From: Tomocerus qinae
Lineage: Eukaryota; Arthropoda; Collembola; Entomobryomorpha; Tomoceridae
NCBI GenBank assembly: GCA_020055645.1
Contig: CM034546.1
Coordinates: 110,887,375 to 110,951,374, forward strand
Length of the DNA: 64,000 nt
Direction: 5' to 3'
The notes under the pieces are model-generated. The model ran no database searches, was not told where the DNA came from, and saw only the letters and a program-made list of their open reading frames with translations. This document shows, in pieces, positions 38,613 to 51,742 of this stretch. The translations under genes and the position numbers were made by a program. How positions within the stretch are numbered: the stretch's first letter is position 1; each line of letters begins with the position of its first letter.

Positions 38613-39200
38613 ATTGAAACTACATTTTTTCCGTCTTTAAGTAAACTGATATCAGATTTGTTATGTGCATAGGGAAATAGGGAAACCGCAATCAAAACAA
38701 TAGTAAATATATATCACCTACATTGTGAACACTAGTATTGCATGTAATGCTCAGGTTGTACTACCAGATTGTAGCAATTCATGACTGATAATCTAATGCA
38801 TCAGGTGCCCCCTTTACAATTGCTCCTATTTTTACACTATTGCTCTCTATTTACTAAATGTCCATTTCGAGTTTCCTTATTTGTAGTACCTGTATAAATG
38901 AATAGCAGAACTAGTCCGCTTTTTTTGTGTGCTAACCGTTTTGTCCGGTGGTGAGACAAATGCCACTACACAAGAATATTATATCTATAAGGTAGTATGT
39001 AAATACATGTATGCAAAGTGTAATTAGTACTCATGCAAAATTCTCCATCAGATATTTTCAAGCCAATGATTCCCTAAAGCTTAATTGGTAGTAGGTAGAT
39101 GTAAACTCACTCCATAAAGAACACCAAGTCAAAGTCTGAATGAGTTTCTTGGCAAAGCTATTTCTTTTATTGCTCGTTTTTTCTGTGTGGTAGAATGGAG

Positions 39201-39224
39201 CATTGCAATGTTATGCATATGCAT
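39201..39224. repeat. CATTGCAATG and ATGCATATGCAT palindromes
   Basis: Two perfect palindromes (39201-39210 and 39213-39224) separated by two bases. The first is identical to 18868-18877, which is also followed directly by another palindrome. Confidence 0.45.
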
Positions 39225-40976
39225 GAAATGTACTAATATGTGAATGTGTGTTTTACAAGCCATTAGCTAGTACATAAGCAGTTACGTAGGCAGATTAGTT
39301 AGCTAAATTGAAACAAACATATATTGCTAATTACCAAGAATTAAAGTTGTCGGCAGGTCTGGGAATTGAAGGGGGTATCATTAATGAATGATTAATATAT
39401 CATATTTCCACTTTAGCTCGCTCTGGCAGAATACCTTAATTAGTATATAGGTAGTTTTGACTTTTGAGCACTTTCACGCTAACTCTAATGTGTGCATGCC
39501 ATTCATTCCGTATTACCACTCTACTGACACTCTGTATCATATGTAATTATTATGTATGTATTATTGAACTACTTTACAGCACATACCTATATGTAGATTA
39601 AATAGTAATGTACCTACGTAAGTACAGTAATAGTTTGTAATAATAATCTTCTTCGTCATAATGACGGAGACGTATATATATATGCGTATAGAATATCTCC
39701 TATAGTATCAGGCTTGCATGTAAATGTACTTAACCTACGTGGTGCATGCACAGTTCCATTATTACCTACAACTTATTTTCTGAGAAGGTAGAATTAAGTC
39801 TGCGTATTATTATAATACGTAAATGGCTAGGTGGAAAAGTAAATGAATCAAATAATACGAGAAACAGGTGTTGGGTATAATGAACATTGTTATATGTGTA
39901 TTTGTCTGTTATATGTAGTTAATTTGTTTATGAGTACTAGAAAATTACTCTTAGGATTCATTCAAACAGAAGTGGCAGCTGAATAACTTGAATATTATAA
40001 TAAACTGCTATAAACAAATAGAGATAAGTGCGGAGTGTGAATATACAGAAATGAATGAGGAGTGTGATTGGCGAACTAGATTATTTTTTAGAGGGGAAGG
40101 GACTGTCTCTATGTACTAAGTATACAATTAAAATCAATTGGAATAGTTATTACTGCTATGATGATTATGTATTAGTCTGTAGACACTCCGATGAATGGCT
40201 TGAGATTTATAGTATTTACACACAGGGTATAATCAGCATGTCTTATATATTCCGTATTTGTAGTACTTACGCCTAATAGATTTTTCTTTTCGGCTACCGG
40301 TCAGCATTTCAAAATTGTTGAGCAGAAGACCTTCTCTTGAATTTTGTAGTCTGCAGGCATATTCTATAGTTTAACATGCTATTGTATTGTCATGTCGAAA
40401 TCATTAGAGCCCTCGTCAGTGATTGCCTCTGCTATATAACTATAACTACCTGCATATTTATACAAGTTTGTGTTACTTGTATATGCTAATATAATGAGGA
40501 ATTGTAAACTCGTCAGTTCTGCGTATAGTAAATCTGTGCATATCATAGAGATTAGTAAGTAGTGGTAGATCTGTGAAATGTGATGTGAGCTGTCTAGAGT
40601 TGAGTCAGTCAATAAGCTATTCGCAATAATTCAGACAGGAATCTGTATATGCAAAAGATGTTGTTTGGGTTGGGATGGGAGTTGGACGCTAGCCTTCAAA
40701 ATTCACTCTAACCAAATGGCTTACATTAAAAAGGCTGATATGCAAAATCGGAATTGAAGAGAAATGATTTGATGCACGTCTACTTCTATTAAACTGACAT
40801 ACGACATGACTTTATTCACTTAGCTGACTATCAGACTGTGCATTTGCATTGATACTTGTTCGATAAATGAATGCGATAAGGTTGAAGTGTCTTGTGTAGC
40901 TTTGTTTTCCCTTGTCTATCTCACGTCTGTATGTAAGTCTAGGCTGGTTTGACGGAGTATTGATGGACGGAGCCAA

Positions 40977-40991
40977 AGAGAGAGAGAGAGA
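40977..40991. repeat. (AG)7 microsatellite
   Basis: Seven AG dinucleotides in tandem, followed by an EcoRI-type GAATTC. Confidence 0.85.
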
Positions 40992-42000
40992 ATTCGTGAT
41001 TCATATGATTTCTACCTTTTACATAGAAAGGAACGGCCGAGTGTAAATTTTTAGAGGAAATTGAGGGAGTAGAGAAAAAATGGAGCCAATTTAGTCTCGT
41101 GAGTCAGATAAATGCAGCGGATCGAAGTTTATTAGAGGACAGGACAGAGCGCAAGAGAGGCAAAAAGATGTATCCACCAATTGAGCAGAGTGGACTGTCT
41201 TCTCATCTGTTTGTTTGTTTGTACTGAGAAGACGAGGATGGTGAACTGAATTATTCCAAGAAACAGTTTACCTAATTCCTAGTTCCCTTTGCCAAGAGTT
41301 TGATTTTCAGTAGAGAACAAAGGTCAGAGTTGACTTCTGCTCCAGAGTTGCTGTTTTATCGATGATGCCTTCCCTTCCAGACCACACGTGCATGACGATG
41401 AAAAGACGTGCATAGATATAAGAAGGTATATAAACGATAGCACGAATTTACATGCAGCAGGTAGAGGCGGTTCTCAACTCGAGTTAGTCTTCTGTAGTAA
41501 TGGGCAGGGTAGCTTCTACCTTCAACAAGAGTACCTAACCTGATTTCCCTACAATATATTTATAGATAAGTGTGTGTCGATAATATATAAATAAATCTAT
41601 ATAGCAATACTGTCATAAGGTAGAGAGAAGATCAAGATGCATGGTCTTGATTTGCCTTGCGTGCCGTGTCAGGAACACAAGAAACTAAAATAAGGCAGTA
41701 AGGCTGAATTGTTGGGTCCAGAGACCACTTCAGCCCAGAACCAAAGTCAAGCTATAATGTAATGTAAGTTAAGCCAAGAATAAAGTAACGACATGCCAAA
41801 GTAATGTTACTTGTGCAATAACTCAAGAATTTTATCTCTCCTCACTACTATGTGTAGCTCTAGCTATGTACATAAAGTTGCATGCATACCTTTACGTTAT
41901 GCCATGCATATATTAGTAATAATGCCGTGTACCGTCTCGTCTCTCCGATATACCCATTTTATATACTTCTTCTGTGTATATTATTATTACACGTAGTATT

Positions 42001-42058
42001 AGTAGTATAGTAGTAGTAGTAGTATTGTATATACATAACCCACCACCACTACTACTAC
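42001..42058. repeat. TAG/CTA trinucleotide runs forming an inverted pair
   Basis: GTAGTAGTAGTAGTA (42010-42024) within a TAG-rich run is followed by ACTACTACTAC (42048-42058), its complement. The pair could fold into a hairpin with about 11 paired bases and a 23-base loop. Confidence 0.7.
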
Positions 42059-42277
42059 ACAGCAGATATATTATAATACCTGTACGATTAAATTGAGTAC
42101 CTCGGTCCAGTATGAAAAAGTGTACACAATCTATTTAACGATAATTTTATAAGTTTGTTTTAAGACGATGATGAGTAAGTGAGAGTGGAGTCGAAGGAAG
42201 GAGGACGACTTTACAGACAGAGTCAGACTGGAAATGTGGTGATCGAGGACGAGACGAGACGAGAGACTGGAGTTGGA

Positions 42278-42310
42278 GTGAGTGAGTGTGTGTGTGTGAG
42301 TGTGTGACTG
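42278..42310. repeat. GT-rich simple repeat
   Basis: Tandem GTGA followed by a (TG)n run, in a strongly G-rich zone that also contains GAGACGAGAC repeats just upstream (42247-42265). Confidence 0.75.
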
Positions 42311-45300
42311 AGAGCGAGAGCAGAAAGAAAAAATTCAATTGAATATCATGAGATCTGGGGAGTAATTATCATTAGAACTCAGGCACATTTCATGATACGA
42401 GGAGTGATAGAAAGGCGCCTGGGTGACGGCCAGTCCGTCAGTTTTTCTTCTCAGAGCAAGGGATTGGCTGGAGAGGATGTTAGAGAGTCCCTCCTCCCGA
42501 CCCTCCTCATTACGGCCTCCGACGATGAGAAATGCACCCGCCCGGCTGATCAATACTTCTCAGTCCATCTTACACATAGAAATACATACAGCCCTGTATA
42601 TCCACTACTCCAGTTACTACAGCTCTAATTCAATATCCTATGCCCTACTACACACCAACTCATGCCTTCCAACAACTCGACTTGACTTCACTTGACTTAC
42701 TTCTCTTATGCACAAAAATCTCATTCTTCACATACAACCAGCACCAGTCATGCTACTAAAACAACTTATACATAATATGTATGTACATGTAATAATATTA
42801 TCTTTCCAGTCACCACTACTACCACACAGATAAAAGACGCAACTATATGGAATTTATTTGAGTCATGCTCTTAACTCTTGTCGATGGAGGAATGCTCTTG
42901 TTTTTAATCCAGAGAAGACTTGTATCATGTCACGTACTACATGCAATGTAAATTCAGGCAAAATCATGACAGAACAACAGAAAAAACAACAGAAGGAGAG
43001 TGTACTTTTATTAGTATCACATGCAGAGCTAATTTATATTACATGATTTACACGAGTACTGTTATAGGTAATCTAATTGTGAGAGACATGGGTATTTGTG
43101 TGAGTATGGGGAGAGATTGGGTTAATATGTATGACATGGAACAGGACACGACCCCAGAGAAGAATCCAATAGCAGCACAGCCGAAGCAACAACCAACCCA
43201 ATAGATTACATATGGCTCCTAATTTATTCCTAGAGATTTTCTCCTCCCTTTACGATGAGATGCGTTTTGATGGTATGTGATGCAATGTGAAATTATGCTA
43301 AGAGATGCAATGAGATAACACGATCCGTCCTTTTCCACATCAATAGCTACTTAATATGTGCAGATATACGTATTTTTATAGGATTGTATTAAAATGTAAT
43401 ATGCCTAACCTATTGTGCTCCTTTCCATTCCATCATCTCTGTACAAATCGCAATAAACAGTATCAGATAACGGCCAACATATATTAAACAGACTGCAATT
43501 GCTATCACGATGAACATAACCAGTCACCATACGTAATCATTTCAAATAAGATCCTGAGGTACTTACAATATTATTATCTGTAGAAAAACAACCAATACTT
43601 ACATGCAATGCACCATTAATAGCCACTGCCTCTCTCATTACTTTTACATTACACACACCAAGATTGTTCAATATCCCGCATAAATACTTATTAACAGAAA
43701 TAATATCAGACATCGTATACGTCCCTGACTCCTCTAATCGTTTGTTTGAATTGTTTTATGGGATGAATAGACACCTTTAACTTACACAGTAGCTTCATGA
43801 CTACTTTACATCCCTAAGTATACACAATCAAATATTAACGACATGATTTGCAAATGTCGCATGCAGATAACTAATTTTTTAAACCCCGCTTGCTTAACTA
43901 CCTGGAACAGATAAGATTAGTCGAGAGTGAGAGTTATGTATGTCTGTCTCCATTCTATAATTCACTTTCAAGTGCTAACTATACATATCAACTCACTCCA
44001 GTCACACTTGCCGCAGAGATGTTACTGATAGTCTCTGCGTGTGATGTTCTGCATTATCCATCTCCAAATACACTCACACAGCAAACAAAATACCTCTCTA
44101 TACCAATACTGCACTTTCTATATCAGAATATCCTTTTTGATACTTACTACTACATTCTAGAGCTGTACAAATGGTTGCGACATAAATTCCGTGCCAATAT
44201 CCTATTTGAACTATATACTTTTATACACAAACCAAGGATTTTGTGACATTGTAGCATTTTGTCTTGCCATTCCTTCTCATTCTTATTATTGACTATTTAT
44301 ACGATATATATTCAAAGATATACTTCTTATAGCATGCACAAGTTAATGGCTATGCTTAGTATGCCCCTCTTCTATTACTTTTGCCCTGCCACTCTTTCAG
44401 TACTGTCACTATTGTTTCTTTTCGTGTGAGATGCTCCACACCGGCTGTCATGTCAGCTTTCGCCTTATTGATTTATTTAGCTTCGAGGGGAGACTATGGA
44501 CTCTGTCTCCCTTGTCAATCCTCTTTTAAGCTGCCAAATTGCGTCGAAAACTACAGAACGTTTCCTAAGACAATTTTAGTGGTTTAGTATTTTAGTACAC
44601 TTGGACAAGATTTTAGTGTTTCTCAGATGCATTAGGTTAAAATAAAGTAGTGATTTATATGTTAAAATATATTTTGAATACTATCTCGCAATGATAGGGG
44701 TCTAATTTGTTTCATAAGCACAAAGGCAAATCTGCATCTATTTATATAAATAATAGAAATTGTCATGCAAAGGTAAAAAAGCAATGGAGACGGTGCTTAC
44801 GCATTTCAATTGCAAAAGTCTCAAATACGCAGTTCGTTTAGAGGAATGCTGTTGTAAAACTACGAGGATTAAAGAAATGCTTTGTTAGGAAATATCTAGT
44901 ATGACACGATCAAGAGCAATAAAATATGCAAATTATTGTCTTATTTGATAGAATTGATTCGTCGGGTTGATTTTGTAACGTTGTTTATAGCAAGAAACGT
45001 TTTATTAGAAAAAAGTTCTAATCGGATAGGATTGAAAATCAATTCGCGTCGAATTCTGTAGGAATTATCAGTAGTGAACAATAGAGCATGATATAATGTG
45101 TAAGGTATAATGGTTGAATCTTGCAGTGAATTTTTTGCAATTTGCATGAGACGGCAAAGAATGTAGGATGATGCAATGATGTATTGATAGTGGAGGAGTT
45201 AAGGTAGATGGTGTAAGGAGATTGGGATATGGAAACTGAGAATGGAAGTTAGGCCAAGCCAAGGGACACTTTGTTACAGTTCAATAATCGTTAATAATAG

Positions 45301-47814
45301 TTGAATGGTCCACGAACTGTCTGAATTGAAGTTAACTACGTAGTTAAGTTAGAAGAGAAAAGAAATTCTTGTGAAATCAAGTGAAGTTGCATTTGCGTTG
45401 TTGTAAAATTGGGTTTCTGCTGCATGTACTGCATATTATTATAGAACATTTAGCAATTTCTTTGAAGCCGGAGTGCACTTTAGTCGTAAATCAATATCAA
45501 ACAGATTTCATTGTAATTGGAGGTGCGAAGAAAAAAAAATAGTGCTGAGAAAAACAATGGGCACAAAATGACAGACGGGAACGGGACTGAGAGAGAAGAT
45601 GGAGATGAAAATGGGCGGAAAGGGGTGAGAGGATGTTGAAGGCAAATGAAAGACTCTAGAACAATGTGATGACAGAGACAGTTACAACAAATCAAGGGAA
45701 CTTCACAAAATCGATCGAAAACATGTCCATTTCAGAAGTTTAACCAATAACTGAGGTGTATTACATTTAAATGTGCAGTAATAGATAGCTAAATGCTAAT
45801 TGTAGTGCAATACAATGTTTATCTTCACAATGGTATACACTTTAACAACAATTTAGTACACGTAAACACACGAGGTATTGTTTTGGTAAGGAATTGGTGT
45901 AACTGAATGCGGCTTCGCTCCATTAACACTTACCTGTAATGTTTATTCATTGGGAGTAATGCATTGTATTGTAAGTCACAACAGCACGAATGTATAATAG
46001 GAAGATCAATATCGCACAGAGAGGAGGGTCAGTGACGATGGAGAAGATCCGCGCGATGTCTTGGTACAAGTTTTGCGATGAAGATTTTTTGGAGCATTTT
46101 GAGATTGTTTGGGTGTGATTTTGGTGACGAATTGATGAGTGTGATGTGGAAGAGAGGACGGAGGACGAGAGAGAAAGTGATGTGAACCGAGTCAGGGTTG
46201 TGTCTTGACTGGGAGGGTGACTAATAGGACTTGGGCTCTTTTAACGTTTCGGGATAATGATTTAAAATTGCATATAATCATTTGGCCAATTTAAGCCTCA
46301 TTTTCCTGCCAACCGGGTTATTAAATAGTCATTCTTTCCGTTATATTTATAACGCATGACCACATCCGAATACTTAGTAACTACATAGCACATCTGATGC
46401 TCTCGCCAGAAAATGCATGGCAATTCAGACTAACAACAGATATAGAAAATTAGAGAATAGTATATTTAGTCTATGAAATGCATAAGATATAAGGGAAGCC
46501 AAGTCAAAGCAAGCCACATGTTCCATTACTCATTCCTAATTATCGAATTCCCCTAGAAATTGCTACAAATTTTCGTATCAAACTGTCCGAAATCCATTAT
46601 CTTACCATTACGTACACACTATAGTGATGATGATGATAGTCATTCATGATGATATCTTAGGATTTATACCTACCAACTACTACTTCAAAGTTTATTATTA
46701 CTTACGCTACATCACGTTACATTACTTGCCATGACATAAAAACACACTCCTTATTCTAATAGCACTGCATTACTGCAATTACTATATTAAATGCATATCT
46801 CGTCTCATCTGTCGTTATTACTCTAACCACCATATACCCAATATGCAAAAATACATCATAAATCCACCATAGACTACACCAATATGCAGATATGAATTTC
46901 TTATTCATTACTTTTATCTTGTTTAGATAATGTTCTTCTGTGGTGAGTATATTGTCTATACGCTGCATTTACTACAATATTATAGTAGTGTTTTGTTTTT
47001 CTACGACCGCATCAGATTCTCTCTCTCCCCGATAACTATCGTGTAACGTGACGTGATATAATCTAATGACACCGTGAGTGAGCTACCAAATTGTCTCAAA
47101 TCGCAGAGCAATAGGATATCATGTTCATACATAATCTACTAGTATTACTGCTCCCAAATACAGACATTATTAAATTCTCTATAGACATGACTTTGCCATT
47201 CTCCACGAATTAAATTATCTATATATGCCCAACTTGCTTCTAAATGACAGTAGTCAACCTTATCATCTATCCCTTTAAGCTCGCAATACCAACTTGATGA
47301 ATTGCTCCTCTACTACAAACATTCACTTAGATACTACAACTATATCATCTACTACTTCCATATAGTTATCCTATACACTCCTAATCATAGTACTCACTTA
47401 CTCACATGACTATTATTTAGAATTACTTACTTGTTGGGCATTCTATTAAAGTATTTATTGAACAGTTCTTTCTTTCTGACTTTCGTGTCGTTCCCTTCGC
47501 TTCGTTGAATCTAAAGATTGATGGTTATTGTGACTAAGGGTGACAACAACTCGTTTGATGAGCCAGTTAGCTTACGACCTTAGTTATTGCTTTCACATAA
47601 TAACTTTTGAAGACCCTATTCAATTTAATGATGAAATATTTGACACGACAATTGCTTCTGACGCTTAGTTTATGGGAAAACGCTTAAGCATTCATTGTTT
47701 TCTTCTACCAGGCAGTCATTTTTTCAAGTACAACCGTCTAGGTGCTCCAGATTTCAATTTCCTACGTTTACGTAAACCCAGGAGTAAAACCACAAACCCT
47801 ATTTTTGGTTCCGA

Positions 47815-48367
47815 GAAATCTAATAACACAGATTGTACACAATATTATGTAATTTTATTGCTGCATTAGCAAAAGGAATTAATACCCAGTTAATAGTAAA
47901 CTCTTTCACAGCGTCAGATTTCAATATCCTATGATTGCTTTATACAAAACAGACAATAATGTCACTTAACGTTCTTACCTTTCACAAAATGGTAAATAAT
48001 TAGTAAATCTAAAAATGCAGATTGTACTTAAAGCTATATAATTTTATTACGACTGTACCAAATTATTTAGTAAACAATTTTACAGGTTCATTGCTATAAA
48101 TTTCGATGTCAGAAATTCATAATTTCTATTATAATTACGAAATCATACACCTACACTTATACCATACGCATATAATAAGTAGATTTCCTTGACGTCCCAC
48201 ATTCCCATCCACTAGATTTAGTTTAGGTAAAACCAAAAGTAAAATATTTGTTAGATAGAATAGAACCCAATATTTGTTCTCATCTTCCCCAAAATGATAA
48301 ATAATATATTTTATTCAGAAATCTAAAATACAGATTGTGCATGCTATAATGCTATATAATTTTATTA
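47815..48367. repeat. Diverged three-unit tandem repeat upstream of the homeobox gene
   Basis: Seen: three units share AAATCTAA, then CAGATTGT (A or G) C, then TATATAATTTTATT or a close variant. The shared cores lie at 47815-47860, 48004-48049 and 48319-48367, so spacing is about 190 and 315 bases. The units also share poorer flanking matches such as GTAAAACCA and AAAATGRTAAATAAT. A similar core lies alone at 54036-54060 inside intron 1. The array starts 3.8 kb before the homeobox ATG. Its origin (old tandem duplication or decayed mobile element) is undecided. Confidence 0.55.
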
Positions 48368-51300
48368 GGGCTATATCTCATTAGTTATTATTACATTTTT
48401 AATAGGTTCGTCGTTTACAGTATGTATACGCCTACATTAGCTTATTATATATGACACGAATAAGTTGATAACCTACACCTTAGTGATAGTTGCAGCTGGA
48501 AAATTTGTCCCGCCTGCTTTCATTGGACACCATAGGAGTAATGGAGAGTGGTATTAATAATGTTGAGGTGTATTAATGGTTTACGTGCATTTAATATCTG
48601 TGCACTTAAAGTGATGATATAATTTAGCAGTCAGTCATGTAGGAAAGGTTGATAAATGTGGAAGAGCGTAAATAAAAAGGACAGGAAATGCATGTGTACT
48701 GAAAGTGAAGTATCTTGAAAATATAAAACAGTCTTAGTTATATTAAGTGGTAGTTGGTGACTGAGTTGACTTGACTTGACACTGGAGCCTCCCATAAGGA
48801 AAGATAGAGATAGCGACTGGTGTGGATTAATATGAGGAAGGGGAGAGAGAGAATGTAGATAAGTAAACGGAGCAAGATGACACATATGCATTAAGTTAGT
48901 GTAACTCATTGCCCTGTCAAGGATTATGGTGTGCATATCGTATATGACTTTTTGTGTTAAAGACACATGATAATAAGTAGATGCATGACAGAGCAAGTTG
49001 GGTAAAGTTGTTCGATATTCGTAAAGTAAAGAGTGTGAGTTAGTTTTCATGTACCCCATGCTGTGCTGTTTGTATTATTAGTATGTAGATAGTGTTTGGC
49101 ACGGTATAGTAGTTTCATGGAGAAGAGAGAATGGTCATGGCTTGCTGTGCCGAAGGATTTTATTCTTATCGCGGAGAGCATCAAACACGAGTCCATCCAT
49201 AAAATTCGCACTTGATACATTCCGATGAGTGATATGGGAAAATTGATGGTGGTTTTGTTTTTTATCGTCCGACTTTCTTTCCTCGACTCGAAGTCGAACT
49301 ACCAACTACCTAAACTAATAAACCTGCTAGCTGCCTGTATAAGTAGAGCGTAATTATTATGTTTGTAGCTATATGTTTGATGAGACTTATTGCATTGGAC
49401 TGGAGGTTAAAGGAAAAGCTCTCTCTCTCTCTCACTCTGCTCTTGTTCTGGTTTAGGTTATGGTTGGGTTAAGGAATGAGACGATTATCTCTGTATGTAA
49501 AGAAGGAGACGGCCGAGCGACTACCATAACGTATTGCCTAATATGTCTACGAAATGGAGAAAAACATAGGTTGTGCATGGAAATTTAAGTATCATGTATT
49601 TTTTGTATACAGAGCAATTGGCCATTGGGTCGCTCGTCCGACGTCGGACACAGATGTATTATATATTAGTATAGAAAGGATATTGTATATAGGTATAGAT
49701 AGTATTTTATATATGACTTATTAAGTCTGACTGACTTTTAGTTTGTGTGAACTGACGGAGGAGAGAAAAGTTAACCGAAAGCAGAAGAGCCTCCGATATG
49801 AATAAATGTATGGTCTTAGTTAAGATAGGAAATAGGATGTGTACGTGTGTTAAGAATGACTGCATCTAATATACATAGTGTTCAAAGTACCTTGAGTTGT
49901 GTGGATGAGAAAAAAGGTATTGACGCAGGATTCATATCGCAGCTGAAAGCTGAAAAGATGAACATATCTATTAAATGCATTTATCCATGCTGTACTATAG
50001 TAAGCTTATATTTATGTAGCGTAAGAAAGAGTAAAAGGCAATGGAGGCAGAGAGGTAAGTAGTAAGTAGAGATAGATAATGCAGTAGGTAGTAGGACAAC
50101 CACACGGAATGGTTGTACTAGCATATAAGAATGAGACATGTAGATGTGGTGGAGAAGGCAGAGCAAAGCAAGAACTTGGGAAGAGCCGTCAATAATAATA
50201 ACAATAATCATTTGGGTGACTTCCTTGAAAATTTTGCGCTGTTGTCGGAGGTAATTATAGGAGAAGTGGGGTCGGGTTGGGAAAAAAACTGGTGAATAGG
50301 AAGGATGGCGCCGGAGAAACAGAAGAGAGAGAACAGAAAGCAGATCGTCTATCATTAGCAGGGAAGATACGGAGAGACAAGACAGTCAACTCTGCTCAGG
50401 ACACTTACTCACTACAGATAACTACATACTTACTACACATACTACATACCAAAGCAGGATATCACAATACGTATTGAATTAACTATAGAGGGAGATAGGA
50501 TATATTATATTATGGAGTTTACACAAAGCCGGAGCTGTTTACTTTACTAAATGCACATAATGCTAAGAATGTAGCATCCAAGAGATGTAAGATAGAATGC
50601 AGATAAGAGTGTGGCATGGGATGTCATGCCGCACTAATAAGTATAACGCAATAATGTAGAGCAAAGCAAAGCACATCCAAAAATATTTTTATTTCATGAA
50701 GAGCCAATTAGGAGTAATCCGAGTAGAAAGCCAATTACCATTACTTTCGAGGGTGTGAAACGGGAGCTGACGACTCATTATCTCCCCATTTCGCAATCAT
50801 TTATTCTCAGCGTTCCTCTTCATTAACTCGGTGACAAATTTCAAGTCTTCTTGGCAAGGAAGAGGCGAGAGGAACTGAATAGTATTACACTTCTTCTTCT
50901 CCCTACTATCTGCATATATGCTACTCTACAACGTCATTAATAACTGTATTCGATTTTACTATGGTTGACTCTATATCTTTTCTTTTACTCCGGTTTTCTG
51001 TATCTTTGTCTCGGAGATCTGCGTATCTCTGTAATTGAAATAGTGTGGTTGTTGTATGGATATTTAGTTATCCTGTCTCTTGTCCTCATAAAATTTCTAA
51101 GCTTCCATCCAATTGAAACAACTCCCAGTTCCGTTTTCACTTCACACTTGGCAAGTTCAAACTAACTAATCCAACCAAATTACATCTTTTCTGTTATTTA
51201 CATTTTCATTAGTAGCACTTTCCTTCTTGCTCTCCTTACTTACACTTACTTGAATAGTAGTTAACACTTTGGTTGTTTTTTTATGTCATCCTTATTAAAA

Positions 51301-51491
51301 CAGAGACTGTGCTTAGTGATTGTGATGGGGAAGAAGATAAGACTCTGTTAGTTTCAAGGAAGACTTTGGACGGTTTTGTTCCTTGCTTCATTACATCTCT
51401 ATTATTTAGCAAACTCTATTTAGGTGGTTCAGTAATTGTCTCAATATTCTCTATACAAATACATACGATCTAGTTAAATTGTTATTTGCTA
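48368..51491. other. Upstream flank of the NK-like homeobox gene
   Basis: No supportable gene. The zone from about 48600 to 49150 is strongly G-rich, so the 142-codon frame on the other strand (48631-49059) is explained by lack of stop codons in pyrimidine-rich sequence. A (CT)n run lies at 49419-49433. An imperfect GTGTGGCATG/CATGCCGCAC hairpin lies at 50609-50634. Composition turns C/T-rich after about 50760. The promoter of the homeobox gene should lie near the right end. Confidence 0.4.
49419..49433. repeat. (CT)7 microsatellite
   Basis: Seven CT dinucleotides plus a final C in tandem. Confidence 0.85.
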
Positions 51492-51517
51492 CTTAACAAA
51501 TTCGCGATTTTGTTAAG
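51492..51517. promoter_or_regulatory. 26-base TCGCGA-centred palindrome in the promoter or 5' UTR
   Basis: Seen: CTTAACAAA (51492-51500) and TTTGTTAAG (51509-51517) are perfect nine-base arms. Between them, TCGCGA (51502-51507) is itself palindromic, so only one base pair in the 26-base palindrome is mismatched. It ends 56 bases before the ATG of the homeobox gene. TCGCGA is rare in such AT-rich DNA. Family knowledge: in vertebrates CGCG-centred motifs are bound by BANP and related factors at promoters. A role as operator or core promoter element here is inference. Confidence 0.45.
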
Positions 51518-51573
51518 ATTACTACATTGCATTAGGAAAACAAAGGAAAATAGTCATTTGTTTGTCCAGTTTA

Positions 51574-51742
51574 ATGGAGAGAAAATCTTGTGATTTCACC
51601 ATAGACAGCATATTAAATAAAAGTAGCAATTCGAGTGATGGTGGTGGGTGTGAGACGGAGGTGCTTGACGATGCCGACTCGACGATGGAAATGGAAAATC
51701 ATAATTCTCAAGAAGACGAGGACGAAGGGGATCAACAAGACG
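51574..51742 (+). CDS. Homeobox gene exon 1 (eh1 motif and acidic region)
   Basis: It encodes [16 protein letters not shown] and a Ser/Gly then Glu/Asp-rich stretch. The donor GACG|GTAGCT at 51743 leaves one base, which joins GA of exon 2 to make a Gly codon. Unspliced, the frame would run to a stop at 51811-51813. The donor is weaker than consensus, but it is the choice that keeps the frame into the homeodomain exon. Confidence 0.75.

Larger units (their letters stand above)
37001..47640. other. Intergenic desert with microsatellites
   Basis: No supportable gene. It contains an inverted octamer pair (38586-38612), palindromes at 39201-39224, a homeodomain-word cluster near 39378-39405, microsatellites at 40977-40991, 42001-42024 and 42278-42310, and a TAG/CTA hairpin. 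A GC-richer patch lies at 42400-42560. G-rich to C-rich switches lie near 42450 and 46300. The 91-codon frame at 37539-37814 has a plausible amino-acid mix but no recognisable domain. Confidence 0.45.

Noticed and set aside
42400-42560. GC-richer patch with overlapping open frames on both strands
   Set aside because: Three mutually overlapping frames with no domain, at a composition switch next to simple repeats. No evidence for a gene.
48631-49059. 142-codon open frame on the minus strand
   Set aside because: It lies on the pyrimidine-rich strand of a strongly skewed zone, where stop codons are scarce. The translation is low in charged residues, has no recognisable domain and shows no splice context.
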